From: Streptomyces sp. HM190
Lineage (GTDB): Bacteria; Actinomycetota; Actinomycetes; Streptomycetales; Streptomycetaceae
Length of the DNA stretch: 64,000 nucleotides
Direction: 5' to 3'
Assembly: GCF_009857135.1 (NCBI RefSeq)
Contig: NZ_CP047318.1
Location: 124,001-188,000 of the forward strand
The notes below the pieces were generated by a model, which saw nothing but the letters and a program-made list of their open reading frames with translations, had not been told where the DNA came from and did not search any database. Made by a program: the position numbers and the translations under genes. This document shows positions 16,879-25,331 of the stretch, one piece after another. Position 1 is the first letter of the stretch. The number at the start of each line of letters is the position of its first letter.

Positions 16879-17721
16879 TCAGGAGGTGGGCGCGGGGTCC
16901 AGCGTCGCGGCGATGACCAGGTACCCGATGCCCGGGCTGGCTGCCGCGCGGCGCATGAGGCCGATGTACTGGTCGACCGGTTCCGGCCCGTCGATCCGGA
17001 CCAGCTCGTCGCGCCGGGCCTCGACGGCGTCGGCCATGATCATTCCGGTGCGGACCACCTTGTCGCTGATGTCACGGATGTCGATGTCGACGAATCCGTT
17101 CGCGGTGAGCAGTCCCTGGTACTCGTCGGCGGTGGCGTAGGCACTCACGTGGTAGGCGGTGCTGAATTCGTCGAGGACGGCGCGGGCCTCGGCGTCCAGC
17201 GGCGGGCGCTGGACGGTGTCGGCGATCACGAGTCGTCCGCCGGGGCGCAGCACCCTGGCCGTCTCGGCGAGCGCGCGATGCCGGTCCGGCACATGGAGCA
17301 GGGATTCCACCGCCCAGGCGCTGTCGAACGAGTTGTCGTCGAACGGCAGCTCCTGTACGTCCGCGTTGCGGAAGGTGGTCAGGTCCGACAGGCCCGCCTC
17401 GGCGGCGCGATGGGTGGCCTGCTGCACCTCGACGTCGCTGATCGCGATGCCGGTGACACGCGTCTTCCTGGCCGCCACGAGCTGGAGAGCGGGCTTGCCG
17501 ACGCCGCAGCCGATGTCGAGGACACCGGCGCCGGGCGCGGGGTCGAGCAGACTGATCAGCAGATCCGTGAGCCGGGCCGTGGCGACCTCGACCGTGCTGT
17601 CGTCGGCGTCGTCCTCCCAATAGCCGTAGTGCAGGTTCTCGCCCCAGGCGATATTGAGAACCTGGCCGAGGCCCTCGTAGAAACTCGCGACATTCTCGAC
17701 GCCGGACGTTTCGGCAGCCAT
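16879..17721 (-). CDS. SAM-dependent methyltransferase (class I)
   Basis: A 280-residue enzyme with the Rossmann SAM motif GVLDIGCGVGKPALQL. The acidic region is FRNADVQELPFDDNSFD, followed by AVESLLHVPD and VLRPGGRLVIADTV. The N-terminal GENLHYGYWED block is shared with small-molecule N-, O- or C-methyltransferases of the RebM/UbiE-like group. In THIQ clusters a stand-alone methyltransferase of this class is expected for N-methylation of the core amine, so that is the suggested role. It is the leftmost gene plausibly belonging to the antibiotic cluster. Confidence 0.75.
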   Translation of the reverse strand: MAAETSGVENVASFYEGLGQVLNIAWGENLHYGYWEDDADDSTVEVATARLTDLLISLLDPAPGAGVLDIGCGVGKPALQLVAARKTRVTGIAISDVEVQQATHRAAEAGLSDLTTFRNADVQELPFDDNSFDSAWAVESLLHVPDRHRALAETARVLRPGGRLVIADTVQRPPLDAEARAVLDEFSTAYHVSAYATADEYQGLLTANGFVDIDIRDISDKVVRTGMIMADAVEARRDELVRIDGPEPVDQYIGLMRRAAASPGIGYLVIAATLDPAPTS

Positions 17722-18033
17722 CCCTATCTCCCTGTCGTTACTGCTTTACCTTGGCCCCGGGCACTCGGTCGGTCGGATCGCCGCCGCGGCCGCAGGGGTT
17801 CGGCGGAAGTACGGCACGGGGAGCTTCCGGGGATACTCGTCTGCTTTCTGTGGCGCGTGAACCCGCTTATGTCCGGTGCAGGGCGTCGGGGCAGCCCGGA
17901 TCGACTGCTTCCACTGAACTCGCCGCCGAACGAAAAGCGGCGCGTCGCGTTGTCCGGCAGCGGACACAGGAAAATTCGCCCGCCCGCTTCCGAAGTAAGG
18001 GTTCTTTTCGGCCAACGGAACGAGGCGGAGGGA
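17722..18033. other. Non-coding stretch before the methyltransferase gene
   Basis: About 310 bp between the methyltransferase start and the terminator of the flavin oxidase gene. No convincing ORF, RNA or repeat is seen. It probably holds the methyltransferase promoter. Confidence 0.4.
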
Positions 18034-18086
18034 GGTGCGGTGTGCCCGTCGACCGGCCGCGTGGCGTCCAGCGGGCACACCGCACC
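18034..18086 (-). terminator. Long-stem hairpin after the flavin oxidase gene
   Basis: A perfect 15-bp inverted repeat, ggtgcggtgtgcccg at 18034-18048 and its complement at 18072-18086, with a 23-nt loop. It begins 10 nt after the oxidase stop codon on the minus strand and so is the likely terminator. Confidence 0.65.
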
Positions 18087-18095
18087 GATGCCGGA

Positions 18096-19721
18096 TCAGG
18101 CGGGCCGGATCGACAGCGCGTGGCGGAACACATCACGAGGGTCGTAGGCGGACTTGACCCGCTGGAGCCGTGCGTAGTTCGCTCCGTAGTACAGGCCGTG
18201 CCACGGGGTGCCTGAAGTGTTCCACTCCGGGTCGGCGAGGTCGACGTCCGGGTAGTTGATGTACGCCCCGGCGTTGGCGGCGTCGGGCACCGGGACACCG
18301 CCGGTGTTGCGGTAGACGTCGCGGTAGAGCTTACGCACCCACGCGACGTGGGCGGCGTCCTCGGCCTCCGCGCGCCACACCCCGGGAGTGAAGTAGACCC
18401 GCAGGATCGAGTCCCGGTGGACGTAGGCGGTCGCGTCGGAGCGTACCGCGTTGATCTTTCCGCCGAGGGCGGCCAGGTTCACCTGTGCGCCGGGATTGCT
18501 GATGGAGTCGTCCGTCAGGTAGGCGTAGATCGTGTCGAGTTGCTCGTCGGTGTAGCTCTTCTTGAGGTCCGCCGTCTTGTCCTTCTGGCGTCCGGGGGCG
18601 CCCCAGTACCAGTTGTCGCGGTCGAGCCACGGCAGTTCGTACCGCGAGTCGGAGACGGCGGAGACGCCGGATCCGGCGGAAGTCGCCTCGAAGAGCCCGT
18701 CGAGCAGGGCCTCGCCGCCCGGAACGTCCTTGGAGACACCGGCCATCAGGCCGATCACGCCGGCGGCCTGGTGCGAGGCGGAGAACGAGGCCCATACCTG
18801 GACCTCCTTGGCCCCCGGGGCGCTGTTGAGCTCGTACCACCGGGAGAAGTTGCGCACGAGCGTCCTGAACGACTGCGGCGACAGGTCGTTCCACGACCAC
18901 TGCACGTTCCGGACCCGCTGGTTCGAGCCACTGGGCAGCAGCTTGCCGGGGTCGCTGGAGTCGACTCCGGGCGTGCGCATCCAGTAGCGAGTGACGATCC
19001 CGAAGTTGCCGCCGCCGCCGCCCGTGTGCGCCCACCACAGGTCGCGGTTGCGGTCGTCCTGGCGGCTGGTGGCCACGATGGTGCGGGGCTGTCCGTCGGC
19101 ACCGACCACGACCACCTCGACGGCGTCGAGGTGGTCGACGGCTATTCCGTGGATGCGGGAGTAGAAGTTGTAGCCGCCGCCGAGTATGTGCCCGCCAAGA
19201 CCGACTTCCGAGCAGCCCGCCGAGGGTATGGTCACGCCCCAGCCCTTGAAGAGCGTGTTCTGCGTCGGGGCCACGATCGCGCCGGGGCCGACGGCGAAGG
19301 CCTGCCGACGCTCGTCGTAGTAGACGTCCGACATCTGCGAGAGGTCGATGAGGTGCTTGACCCCGGAGTACGTCGTGAAGTTCTCGAGGCAGTGGCCGCC
19401 GGAGCGGACGGCGACCTGCCGGCCGGCCGCGACGGCGCGGCCGAGTGCCTCGGCGACCTGGTCAGAGGAGGTCGCGATGGTGACCTGATCCGGCCGGTTG
19501 CTGAAGCGGGTGTTGTGCGCGCGGATGAAGCCGTCGTACCGGGGGTCCCCGGGCTGCACGGTGACGGAGTCGAACGCCGGGGCGCACTTTCCTGCGCTCT
19601 TCCCGGCGCTCTTCCCGGCCGCGACTGCGGTGCCGCCTCCGGCCAAGAAGTCCGCCGAGACCAGACCGGCCCCGACGAGTCCGGCGCGAGTGAGTAATCC
19701 CCGGCGGTTCAGTTCAGACAT
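18096..19721 (-). CDS. Secreted FAD-linked oxidase, berberine-bridge-enzyme type (NapU-like)
   Basis: A 541-residue exported flavoprotein. Twin-arginine NRRGLLTRAGLVGAGL and a small-residue stretch to about residue 36 form a Tat signal, followed by an AGKSAGKSAGK linker. The FAD-binding 4 domain has VRSGGHC, His110, and PSAGCSEVGLGGHILGGGY, Cys170. These match the His and Cys that bind FAD twice in berberine bridge enzymes (spacing 60, as in the family). The C-terminal BBE motif GLYYGANYARLQRVKSAYDP is complete. In the naphthyridinomycin pathway a secreted enzyme of this type (NapU) oxidises the exported prodrug, first activating and then inactivating it; the same job is inferred here. Monocistronic with its own terminator. 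Confidence 0.82.
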   Translation of the reverse strand: MSELNRRGLLTRAGLVGAGLVSADFLAGGGTAVAAGKSAGKSAGKCAPAFDSVTVQPGDPRYDGFIRAHNTRFSNRPDQVTIATSSDQVAEALGRAVAAGRQVAVRSGGHCLENFTTYSGVKHLIDLSQMSDVYYDERRQAFAVGPGAIVAPTQNTLFKGWGVTIPSAGCSEVGLGGHILGGGYNFYSRIHGIAVDHLDAVEVVVVGADGQPRTIVATSRQDDRNRDLWWAHTGGGGGNFGIVTRYWMRTPGVDSSDPGKLLPSGSNQRVRNVQWSWNDLSPQSFRTLVRNFSRWYELNSAPGAKEVQVWASFSASHQAAGVIGLMAGVSKDVPGGEALLDGLFEATSAGSGVSAVSDSRYELPWLDRDNWYWGAPGRQKDKTADLKKSYTDEQLDTIYAYLTDDSISNPGAQVNLAALGGKINAVRSDATAYVHRDSILRVYFTPGVWRAEAEDAAHVAWVRKLYRDVYRNTGGVPVPDAANAGAYINYPDVDLADPEWNTSGTPWHGLYYGANYARLQRVKSAYDPRDVFRHALSIRPA

Positions 19722-20050
19722 TGACGCACTCCTTGCTACGTACGGGAGATGGGCACAACTCGACCGTGTTCCTTCGCCAACTGGCCCGACATCGGCAGAT
19801 CGGAAGCCTACGTCATTTACAGGGGCGTCGAAACGTATTGGTCCGACGAAGCGGCAATCTTAAAGGAGGCTTATGGATGACCGACTTTCGCCGGGTCTCC
19901 TTTCACAAACGGAGTCCGTGAGTCTGTTGCGCGCCAGAGTCTTGGTGTGCGGTACGGAGAACCGATTGACTGGTATAGCGCGGGTAAATACGTCGCAATG
20001 AGGGATGATTTGGGACGCTGTGGGCGCGGGCCCGGCGGAACGGTCCCTCT
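19722..20050. other. Intergenic region upstream of the flavin oxidase
   Basis: A 329-bp stretch, AT-richer than its surroundings, between the oxidase start and the MFS stop. It should hold the oxidase promoter. I see no ORF with a family match, no strong hairpin and no clear 11-bp-spaced repeats. Confidence 0.4.
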
Positions 20051-21637
20051 TCAGGAGGTACGCGACGGCACCTCGGCGCCGCCGGGACCGTTCAACTCGT
20101 CCGCCCCGTCCAGAGCATGACCGTTGTCCCCGGGAGTCGGGCGCAGCACCGCGATGGTGACCACGATCAGCAGGGTCACCACCGTGCAGATGACGCTGAC
20201 GTAGAGGAGGCTTTCGGTGAACGCCTCGCGGGCCGCGGCGAGGACCGTCGTGCCGAGCTCGTCCGGCAGCCGCCCGGCCTCGTCCACGGCCGAACCGATG
20301 GTGTCCTGGGCGCGGGAGGCCACGCCGGCGGGCAGGGTGTCCGCGACCTCGGCGCGGTATACCGCGGTCCCGACGCTGCCGAGGATCGCGACGCCCATGC
20401 CCAGCCCGAGTTCCTGGCAGGTCTCGGAGATCGCGGAGACCGCCCCGGCCTTCTCGGGCGGCGCGGACTCGATCATCATGTCGGTGCCGAGCGCGATGGT
20501 CGGAGCCACACCGAAGTTGAGCATCCCCACCGCGATCATCACCGGGACGAGACCGCCCTCCGCCTCGACCTGGGTCAGTACGGCGAAACCGATCATGGCC
20601 ATGGTGAGCCCCGCCGTCATCACGTACGCGGACCGCATCCAGCGCAGTGCCACCGGGGCCAGCAGGGCGCCCATCACCCCGCCGACACTGCCGGGCAACG
20701 ACGCCAGTCCCGTCTCCAGTGGCGACAGCCCCACCACCATCTGGAGGTACTGCGCGACGAAGAACTGCGAGCCCGACATCACGAAGAGTGCGACGCCCAT
20801 GGTGGCGAGCGAGACGGTGAAGGTGCGCTCACGGAACAGAGCGGGGTCCAGCAGGGGGTGGGTGAGGCGCCGCTGTCGTACGGCGAAGACCACGGCCAGT
20901 GCGAGCCCGGCGAGGAGCAGCGCCGCTGGCAGGACGTCGAAGCCCTCACCTGCGAGCACCTTGAGCCCGTACACCGTCGTCAGCAGGGATGTCACCAGCA
21001 GCAGCACGCTCGCGGGGTCGATACTGCCGGGGCTCGGGTCGCGGTATTCGGGGAGCAGCACCGGCCCCAGCATCAGCAGCAGCACCATCGCGGGCACGCT
21101 CAGCAGGAAGACCGATCCCCACCAGAAGTGTTCCAGCATCGCTCCGCCGACGAGGGGGCCGAGCGCTCCTCCCACCAGAAAGCAGGCGATCCACACGCTG
21201 AAGGCGACGGAGCGCTGTCGTGCGTCCAGGAACATGTTGCGGATCAGGGACATCGAGGAGGGCATCAGGGTCGCTCCCGCGATGCCCAGCAGCGCCCGGC
21301 TGACGATCAGCATCTCCGCGCTGGTCGAGAACGCCGTGAGTACGGAGGCCAGGCCGAAGCCCGCCGCCCCGGCAAGCAGCAGCCGGCGTCGGCCGAACCG
21401 GTCGCCGAGCGTGCCCGCGATGATGAGCAGGCCGGCGATCAGGAAGCTGTAGATGTCGACGATCCACAGCAGTTGCAGGCCGCTGGGGTCGATGCTCCCG
21501 CTGAGATGCGGGACCGCCAGGTGCAGCACCGTGCTGTCGAGGCTGATGAGCAACGCCGGTAAGGCGAGGACACCCAGGGCTGTCCATTCGCGTTTCCCGG
21601 CACGGGCGGGCGGGGCGGCGGTGGGGTCGTGAGTCAT
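20051..21637 (-). CDS. MFS drug exporter, DHA2 family (14 TM)
   Basis: A 528-residue membrane protein with about fourteen hydrophobic helices. LDSTVLHLAVPHLS in TM1 is the DHA2 family's motif D1-like signature. GDRFGRRRLLLAGAAGFG is motif A, and a motif C-like glycine-rich stretch lies at FLVGGALGPLVGG. ATG 21637 (MTHDPTAAP) is preferred; the longer open frame upstream has a non-coding look. Last gene of the leftward biosynthetic operon, so probably exports the antibiotic or its prodrug, on which the secreted oxidase then acts. Confidence 0.83.
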   Translation of the reverse strand: MTHDPTAAPPARAGKREWTALGVLALPALLISLDSTVLHLAVPHLSGSIDPSGLQLLWIVDIYSFLIAGLLIIAGTLGDRFGRRRLLLAGAAGFGLASVLTAFSTSAEMLIVSRALLGIAGATLMPSSMSLIRNMFLDARQRSVAFSVWIACFLVGGALGPLVGGAMLEHFWWGSVFLLSVPAMVLLLMLGPVLLPEYRDPSPGSIDPASVLLLVTSLLTTVYGLKVLAGEGFDVLPAALLLAGLALAVVFAVRQRRLTHPLLDPALFRERTFTVSLATMGVALFVMSGSQFFVAQYLQMVVGLSPLETGLASLPGSVGGVMGALLAPVALRWMRSAYVMTAGLTMAMIGFAVLTQVEAEGGLVPVMIAVGMLNFGVAPTIALGTDMMIESAPPEKAGAVSAISETCQELGLGMGVAILGSVGTAVYRAEVADTLPAGVASRAQDTIGSAVDEAGRLPDELGTTVLAAAREAFTESLLYVSVICTVVTLLIVVTIAVLRPTPGDNGHALDGADELNGPGGAEVPSRTS

Positions 21638-21781
21638 GTGGGAGTGCCTATCCAGCGACGGAAGGGGGAGGGACCCATCTGAACGGCTCGCGGCCGCCCT
21701 GGCAGCGGTTTTCGGCCGCGACGGAACGACGCGGCGCGGCACACCGGACCGAGGTCCGGGCTGGGCGGTGTGCGGGACCGG

Positions 21782-22828
21782 TCAGGTGGTGCGCCGCCGG
21801 GCCGTGATGACGCCCATGCCGCTGGGCAGCACCCTGGTCTCCTCCGGTTCCAGTCCGGCGGCCGTGAGCAGCGCGGTGAACTCCGCGCCGGTGCGCTCCT
21901 GGCCGCCCGCCGCTCCGAAGAGGGAGAGCATGTAGAGGTCCATGAGGGCGGGGAGCCGGTGGCGTCCGCCCCGGTCGTCCGCGGCGGCGTCGGTGAGCAG
22001 GTCGATCACCATGAGGTGACCGTGCGCGGGCATGGCGGCGGCGCAGGTACGCAGGATGGAGACAGCGCTGTCGTCACCCCAGTCGTGCAGGATGTGGCTG
22101 AGGATGTAGAGGTCCGCGCCGGGTGTGACGCTGTCGAAGAAGTCCCCGACGACGGCGGTGCAACGGTCGGTGAGGCCCCCTTCCACGATGCGCTTCTCGG
22201 CGAGCTGCACGGTCCCGGGCAGGTCGATGACGCTGCCGGTGCTGCCCGGGGTGCGGTGCAGCAGTTCGCACATCAGGTGGCCGTTGCCGCCGCCGACGTC
22301 CACGATCGTGGGGTACCGGTCGAAGGAGACCGCGTCGAAGATCTCGTCCAGTTCCAGTCGCAGTCCGGCCTCCTGGGACCGGTCGAAGACCTCGCGTCGG
22401 TCCGGCCGCCGCTCCAGGTGCTCGAAGAGGGCGCAGTCGTGGAGCAGGGTGAACGCCGAGTCGCCCGTCCGGACGGAGTACCCGAACTCCTGCCAGGTAC
22501 GGCCGACTTCACCGGCGAGCAGCAGGGCGCTGGGGCGTGCCGTGCCGGGGGTGTCCGGCAGCAGGGTGGCGCCGAGGCGGGTCAGCGCGAAGGTGCCGTC
22601 GGGCTCCTCGGTGAACACGTCGAAGGGGACGAGTGCGCGGAGCAGCCGGCGCAGGGCGAGGGGGTGGGCGTCCACGTCGCCAGCGAGGTCCTCGGCGGAG
22701 CGGCGCCCGCCAGCCAGTGCCTCTGGCAGACCGAGCTCCACCGCTGTGCACACCGCCTTGGAGACGAGCTGGCCGTACAGCAGCATGCGCATCCGCGCCG
22801 CGTCGTCAATGAGCTGTGGGTGGAGCAT
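21782..22828 (-). CDS. O-methyltransferase (SfmM3-type candidate)
   Basis: A 348-residue enzyme of the dimeric plant-type O-methyltransferase family. An N-terminal dimerisation domain is followed by the SAM loop VDVGGGNGHL (about 177-186) and the catalytic block LSHILHDWGDD with His248 as general base. ATG 22828 has GAAGGGG 5-6 nt upstream; a GTG at 22906 would add 26 residues without a ribosome site. In saframycin-type pathways an enzyme of this class methylates the 4-OH of 3-hydroxy-5-methyltyrosine, which fits the adjacent hydroxylase and C-methyltransferase genes. The substrate assignment is inference. Confidence 0.78.
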   Translation of the reverse strand: MLHPQLIDDAARMRMLLYGQLVSKAVCTAVELGLPEALAGGRRSAEDLAGDVDAHPLALRRLLRALVPFDVFTEEPDGTFALTRLGATLLPDTPGTARPSALLLAGEVGRTWQEFGYSVRTGDSAFTLLHDCALFEHLERRPDRREVFDRSQEAGLRLELDEIFDAVSFDRYPTIVDVGGGNGHLMCELLHRTPGSTGSVIDLPGTVQLAEKRIVEGGLTDRCTAVVGDFFDSVTPGADLYILSHILHDWGDDSAVSILRTCAAAMPAHGHLMVIDLLTDAAADDRGGRHRLPALMDLYMLSLFGAAGGQERTGAEFTALLTAAGLEPEETRVLPSGMGVITARRRTT

Positions 22829-22976
22829 GCGGTCCCCTTCTTGTGCGTCCTCTTGTGTGTCGCGTTGGGCTGGTGTGGTGAGCCCGTAGCGGTCGGTGGT
22901 GCTCACCGGACGGGGTGCCGCCGGGCCGCCGTGGCGGCCGGCCCGGTGGTATCCGCGTGCGTGGCCCCGGTGGGGC

Positions 22977-24041
22977 CTACTTGGTGGCGACGATGACGCC
23001 GTGCGGGGTCCAGCCCGGGAAGGGGATGCGCTTGATGGTGCTGAACCCGGCGTCGCGCAGGCACCGCTCGTGCGTCGCCCAGGAGTAGATCATGCCGCCC
23101 TCGGCGGGCAGTGCGGCGAAGTAGACGCTGTCGAGGGCGGCGACGACGGGGCCGTCACCCTCGTCGTTGGACATGGAGTTGAAGATGACCAGTTGACCGC
23201 CTTCGGGCAGGACCTCGTAGGCACGGCGCAGCAGTTCGGTGTTCTCCTCCGGCGTCCAGATGACCAGCTGGTGGGCAAACATCACCACGTCGCAGCCGGT
23301 GGGCAGCGGGTCGGCGAACATGTCGCCGGTGATGACGGAGACCTGGTCGCCGACCCCGGCCTGGGCGATCTTCTTCTCGGCGATGCTGCCGGACGCCGGG
23401 ATCTCGAAGACGGTGACCTTGAGGTCCGGGTTGGCCTGGGCGAGGGCGATGGCGTTGACGGCGTCGCCGCCGCCGCAGTCCAGCAGGTGACGTCGGCCGG
23501 AGAGGTCGAGCTGCTCGACCAGGTGCTTGTTGGCCAGTTCGGACCAGGAACGCATGTAGCGGTAGAAGACCTGCTCCATGTGCGGGTTCTCGGCGAGCCG
23601 GTGGTAGAGGTCACGGCCGGAGCCGCGGACCCGCCGCAGACCGACGTTGCGGTTCTCGCGGAGCGAGTCTGTGAAGTCGAGCTGGCCCTCGTACACGATG
23701 TACTGCTCGAAGGCGACGGTGTCCACGAAGCGCTGCCAGTCGCCCTCGTCCATGAGGTCCTTGATGACCCCGGCCAGTCGGTACCGTCCGTCCTGCTTGA
23801 CGAGGATGCCGAGCGAGGTGCAGCCGAGGAGGAGGATGTCGACGGCGCGGTCCTGGAGGGAGAGCGCGTCGCGGATCTCGTCCCGGGTGAGCTCCTGCTT
23901 CTCGGCGACCAGGTCCGGAAGGCCCAGTTCGCAGGCCGCGTTCAGGTACTGGAAGGCCGCATGCCCGAAGAGGATCCGGGACAGGCCGTCCATGTCGAGC
24001 TCGACGGGCCCGCCGTGCTGGGTGGATGCGGTCTGGGTCAT
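22977..24041 (-). CDS. Methyltransferase lacking the O-MT catalytic pair; tyrosine C-methyltransferase candidate (SfmM2-type)
   Basis: A 354-residue protein with the same two-domain build as its neighbour: ILFGHAAFQYLNAACELGLP in the N-domain and the SAM loop LLDCGGGDAVN at 186-196. Where O-methyltransferases carry L-H-D-W, this protein reads AHQLVIWTPEEN (256-267), so the catalytic His-Asp pair is missing. This is what one would expect of a C-methyltransferase in the same fold, as for SfmM2-like enzymes that methylate C3 of tyrosine. It stands directly after the heme hydroxylase gene. ATG 24041 fits the coding start. C- versus O-methylation remains an inference. Confidence 0.75.
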   Translation of the reverse strand: MTQTASTQHGGPVELDMDGLSRILFGHAAFQYLNAACELGLPDLVAEKQELTRDEIRDALSLQDRAVDILLLGCTSLGILVKQDGRYRLAGVIKDLMDEGDWQRFVDTVAFEQYIVYEGQLDFTDSLRENRNVGLRRVRGSGRDLYHRLAENPHMEQVFYRYMRSWSELANKHLVEQLDLSGRRHLLDCGGGDAVNAIALAQANPDLKVTVFEIPASGSIAEKKIAQAGVGDQVSVITGDMFADPLPTGCDVVMFAHQLVIWTPEENTELLRRAYEVLPEGGQLVIFNSMSNDEGDGPVVAALDSVYFAALPAEGGMIYSWATHERCLRDAGFSTIKRIPFPGWTPHGVIVATK

Positions 24042-24208
24042 GAGTGCCCTGCCTCTCGCATGTGAGTGAGTTCCCACCGGTTGCCGGCGGGTGGACCGGT
24101 GGCCCGGTGTTACGTGGGGAGGGGATGCTCGGAAGGTGCTCGCGGTCGTCCGTCCGGAGCGACTGCGGAGCGCGAAGTGCCTGCCACCGAAGGGCATCGC
24201 GCGGACGG

Positions 24209-25264
24209 TCACTTGTAGCGGTCGGGGAGCGGGGCGGCGGGCAGGGTGCCCACCCGCAGTCGGCGGAACTGTTCTATGACGCCGACCGCGGGCCGGTGGG
24301 ACCTGCTGGTCGCGAGAAGACTCGGTGACTGGCTGCCGACGAAATGGCCGCACACGCCCTTGTGCGACTCGTACGTGGCGTCGAGTGCGGTCCGGAAGTC
24401 CCTCAGGGCATCGGGGCGGCGCTCCGCCAGCCAGGACCAGGCCTCGCCTGACGCGGTCAGCGCGGCCACCAGTGCCTCGTGGTCCCGCCAGCGCAACCCG
24501 CTCATCTGCGGGGGCGCGACCGGTGGCATGAGGGTGGGCCTGATCTCCGACTCGTACTGGTCGGGGTTGGCGTCTCCGGCGAACTGGAGGGCGGCGCGGC
24601 AGGCCCGCATGACCCGCGAGGCCACTTCGGCCGCCGTGGCGGCGGTCTCCTCGTCGCCGGCCTCGGCCGCCGCCGTGAGACTGTTCACGGCGACGGTGCC
24701 GCCTTGGGCGAGCACCATGAAGACATGGTGGCCTCGCACCCAGCGCCGGAGCCCGTCGAGGGGTTCGGGTTTCCCCGACGGCGGGCAGCCGGGCACCGGC
24801 AACGGCGCCGGCAGCCGGGTGGGATCGGTCGGCCACCGCACCAGGGTGTCGAAGCCCGCGACCAGGTCGATCCACGCGGTTTCGTCCAGGCCCGTGCCCC
24901 GTTCCTCGGCGATTTCCAGGATGCCGAGGTGGGCGTTGAGCGCCGCCGCGACGAACAGGGTGAGCGGGTCGCCGTAGTGCCGTTCTATGCCGAATGCCAT
25001 ATCGTTGTCGCGGTTCGGCCGGGACTCCCCCGGATCGTCCACGACGAGGGTGCTGGGCACCGGGCCGAGATCCGCGCGAGCGGTCCGTACGGCGGTGAGC
25101 ATGTCGGCGAGACCGGTCCGGTGCGCCGGGTCGGCCACCTTGCCGGCCAGTGCGGCGAGGGCGGAGGGGGCCGCCGCCGCGACGGCCGGGGCGTCGCCCG
25201 GCAGGTCTTCCGGGCGCGGCATGGGGAAGGGGACGGTGGCGACCTGGGGCAGGTAGTCGGTCAT
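24209..25264 (-). CDS. SfmD-type heme-dependent 3-methyltyrosine hydroxylase
   Basis: A 351-residue protein. The decisive feature is His262, then 38 residues, then His301-K-G-V-Cys305. This is the Hx(about 38)HxxxC arrangement by which SfmD of the saframycin pathway holds a heme through two axial His ligands and one Cys-vinyl thioether. Length is close to SfmD. SfmD hydroxylates 3-methyl-L-tyrosine with H2O2, giving the 3-hydroxy-5-methyltyrosine precursor of THIQ antibiotics. GRGHHVFM-like helical segments around 175-185 suggest the helical fold of heme aromatic oxygenases. AGGAGG precedes the ATG ideally. Lies in the operon between the YaaH-type membrane protein and the methyltransferase. 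Confidence 0.85.
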   Translation of the reverse strand: MTDYLPQVATVPFPMPRPEDLPGDAPAVAAAAPSALAALAGKVADPAHRTGLADMLTAVRTARADLGPVPSTLVVDDPGESRPNRDNDMAFGIERHYGDPLTLFVAAALNAHLGILEIAEERGTGLDETAWIDLVAGFDTLVRWPTDPTRLPAPLPVPGCPPSGKPEPLDGLRRWVRGHHVFMVLAQGGTVAVNSLTAAAEAGDEETAATAAEVASRVMRACRAALQFAGDANPDQYESEIRPTLMPPVAPPQMSGLRWRDHEALVAALTASGEAWSWLAERRPDALRDFRTALDATYESHKGVCGHFVGSQSPSLLATSRSHRPAVGVIEQFRRLRVGTLPAAPLPDRYK

Positions 25265-25331
25265 CGTTCCTCCTTTACGTCTGCGGTGGGGCCGGCAGGG
25301 AGTCCGTGAGCGGCACCGTGGGGCGGTCGGG

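Noticed and set aside
17751..18215. Plus-strand ORF of 154 codons between the methyltransferase and oxidase genes
   Set aside because: No motif or ribosome site, and it crosses a terminator hairpin and the oxidase 3' end.
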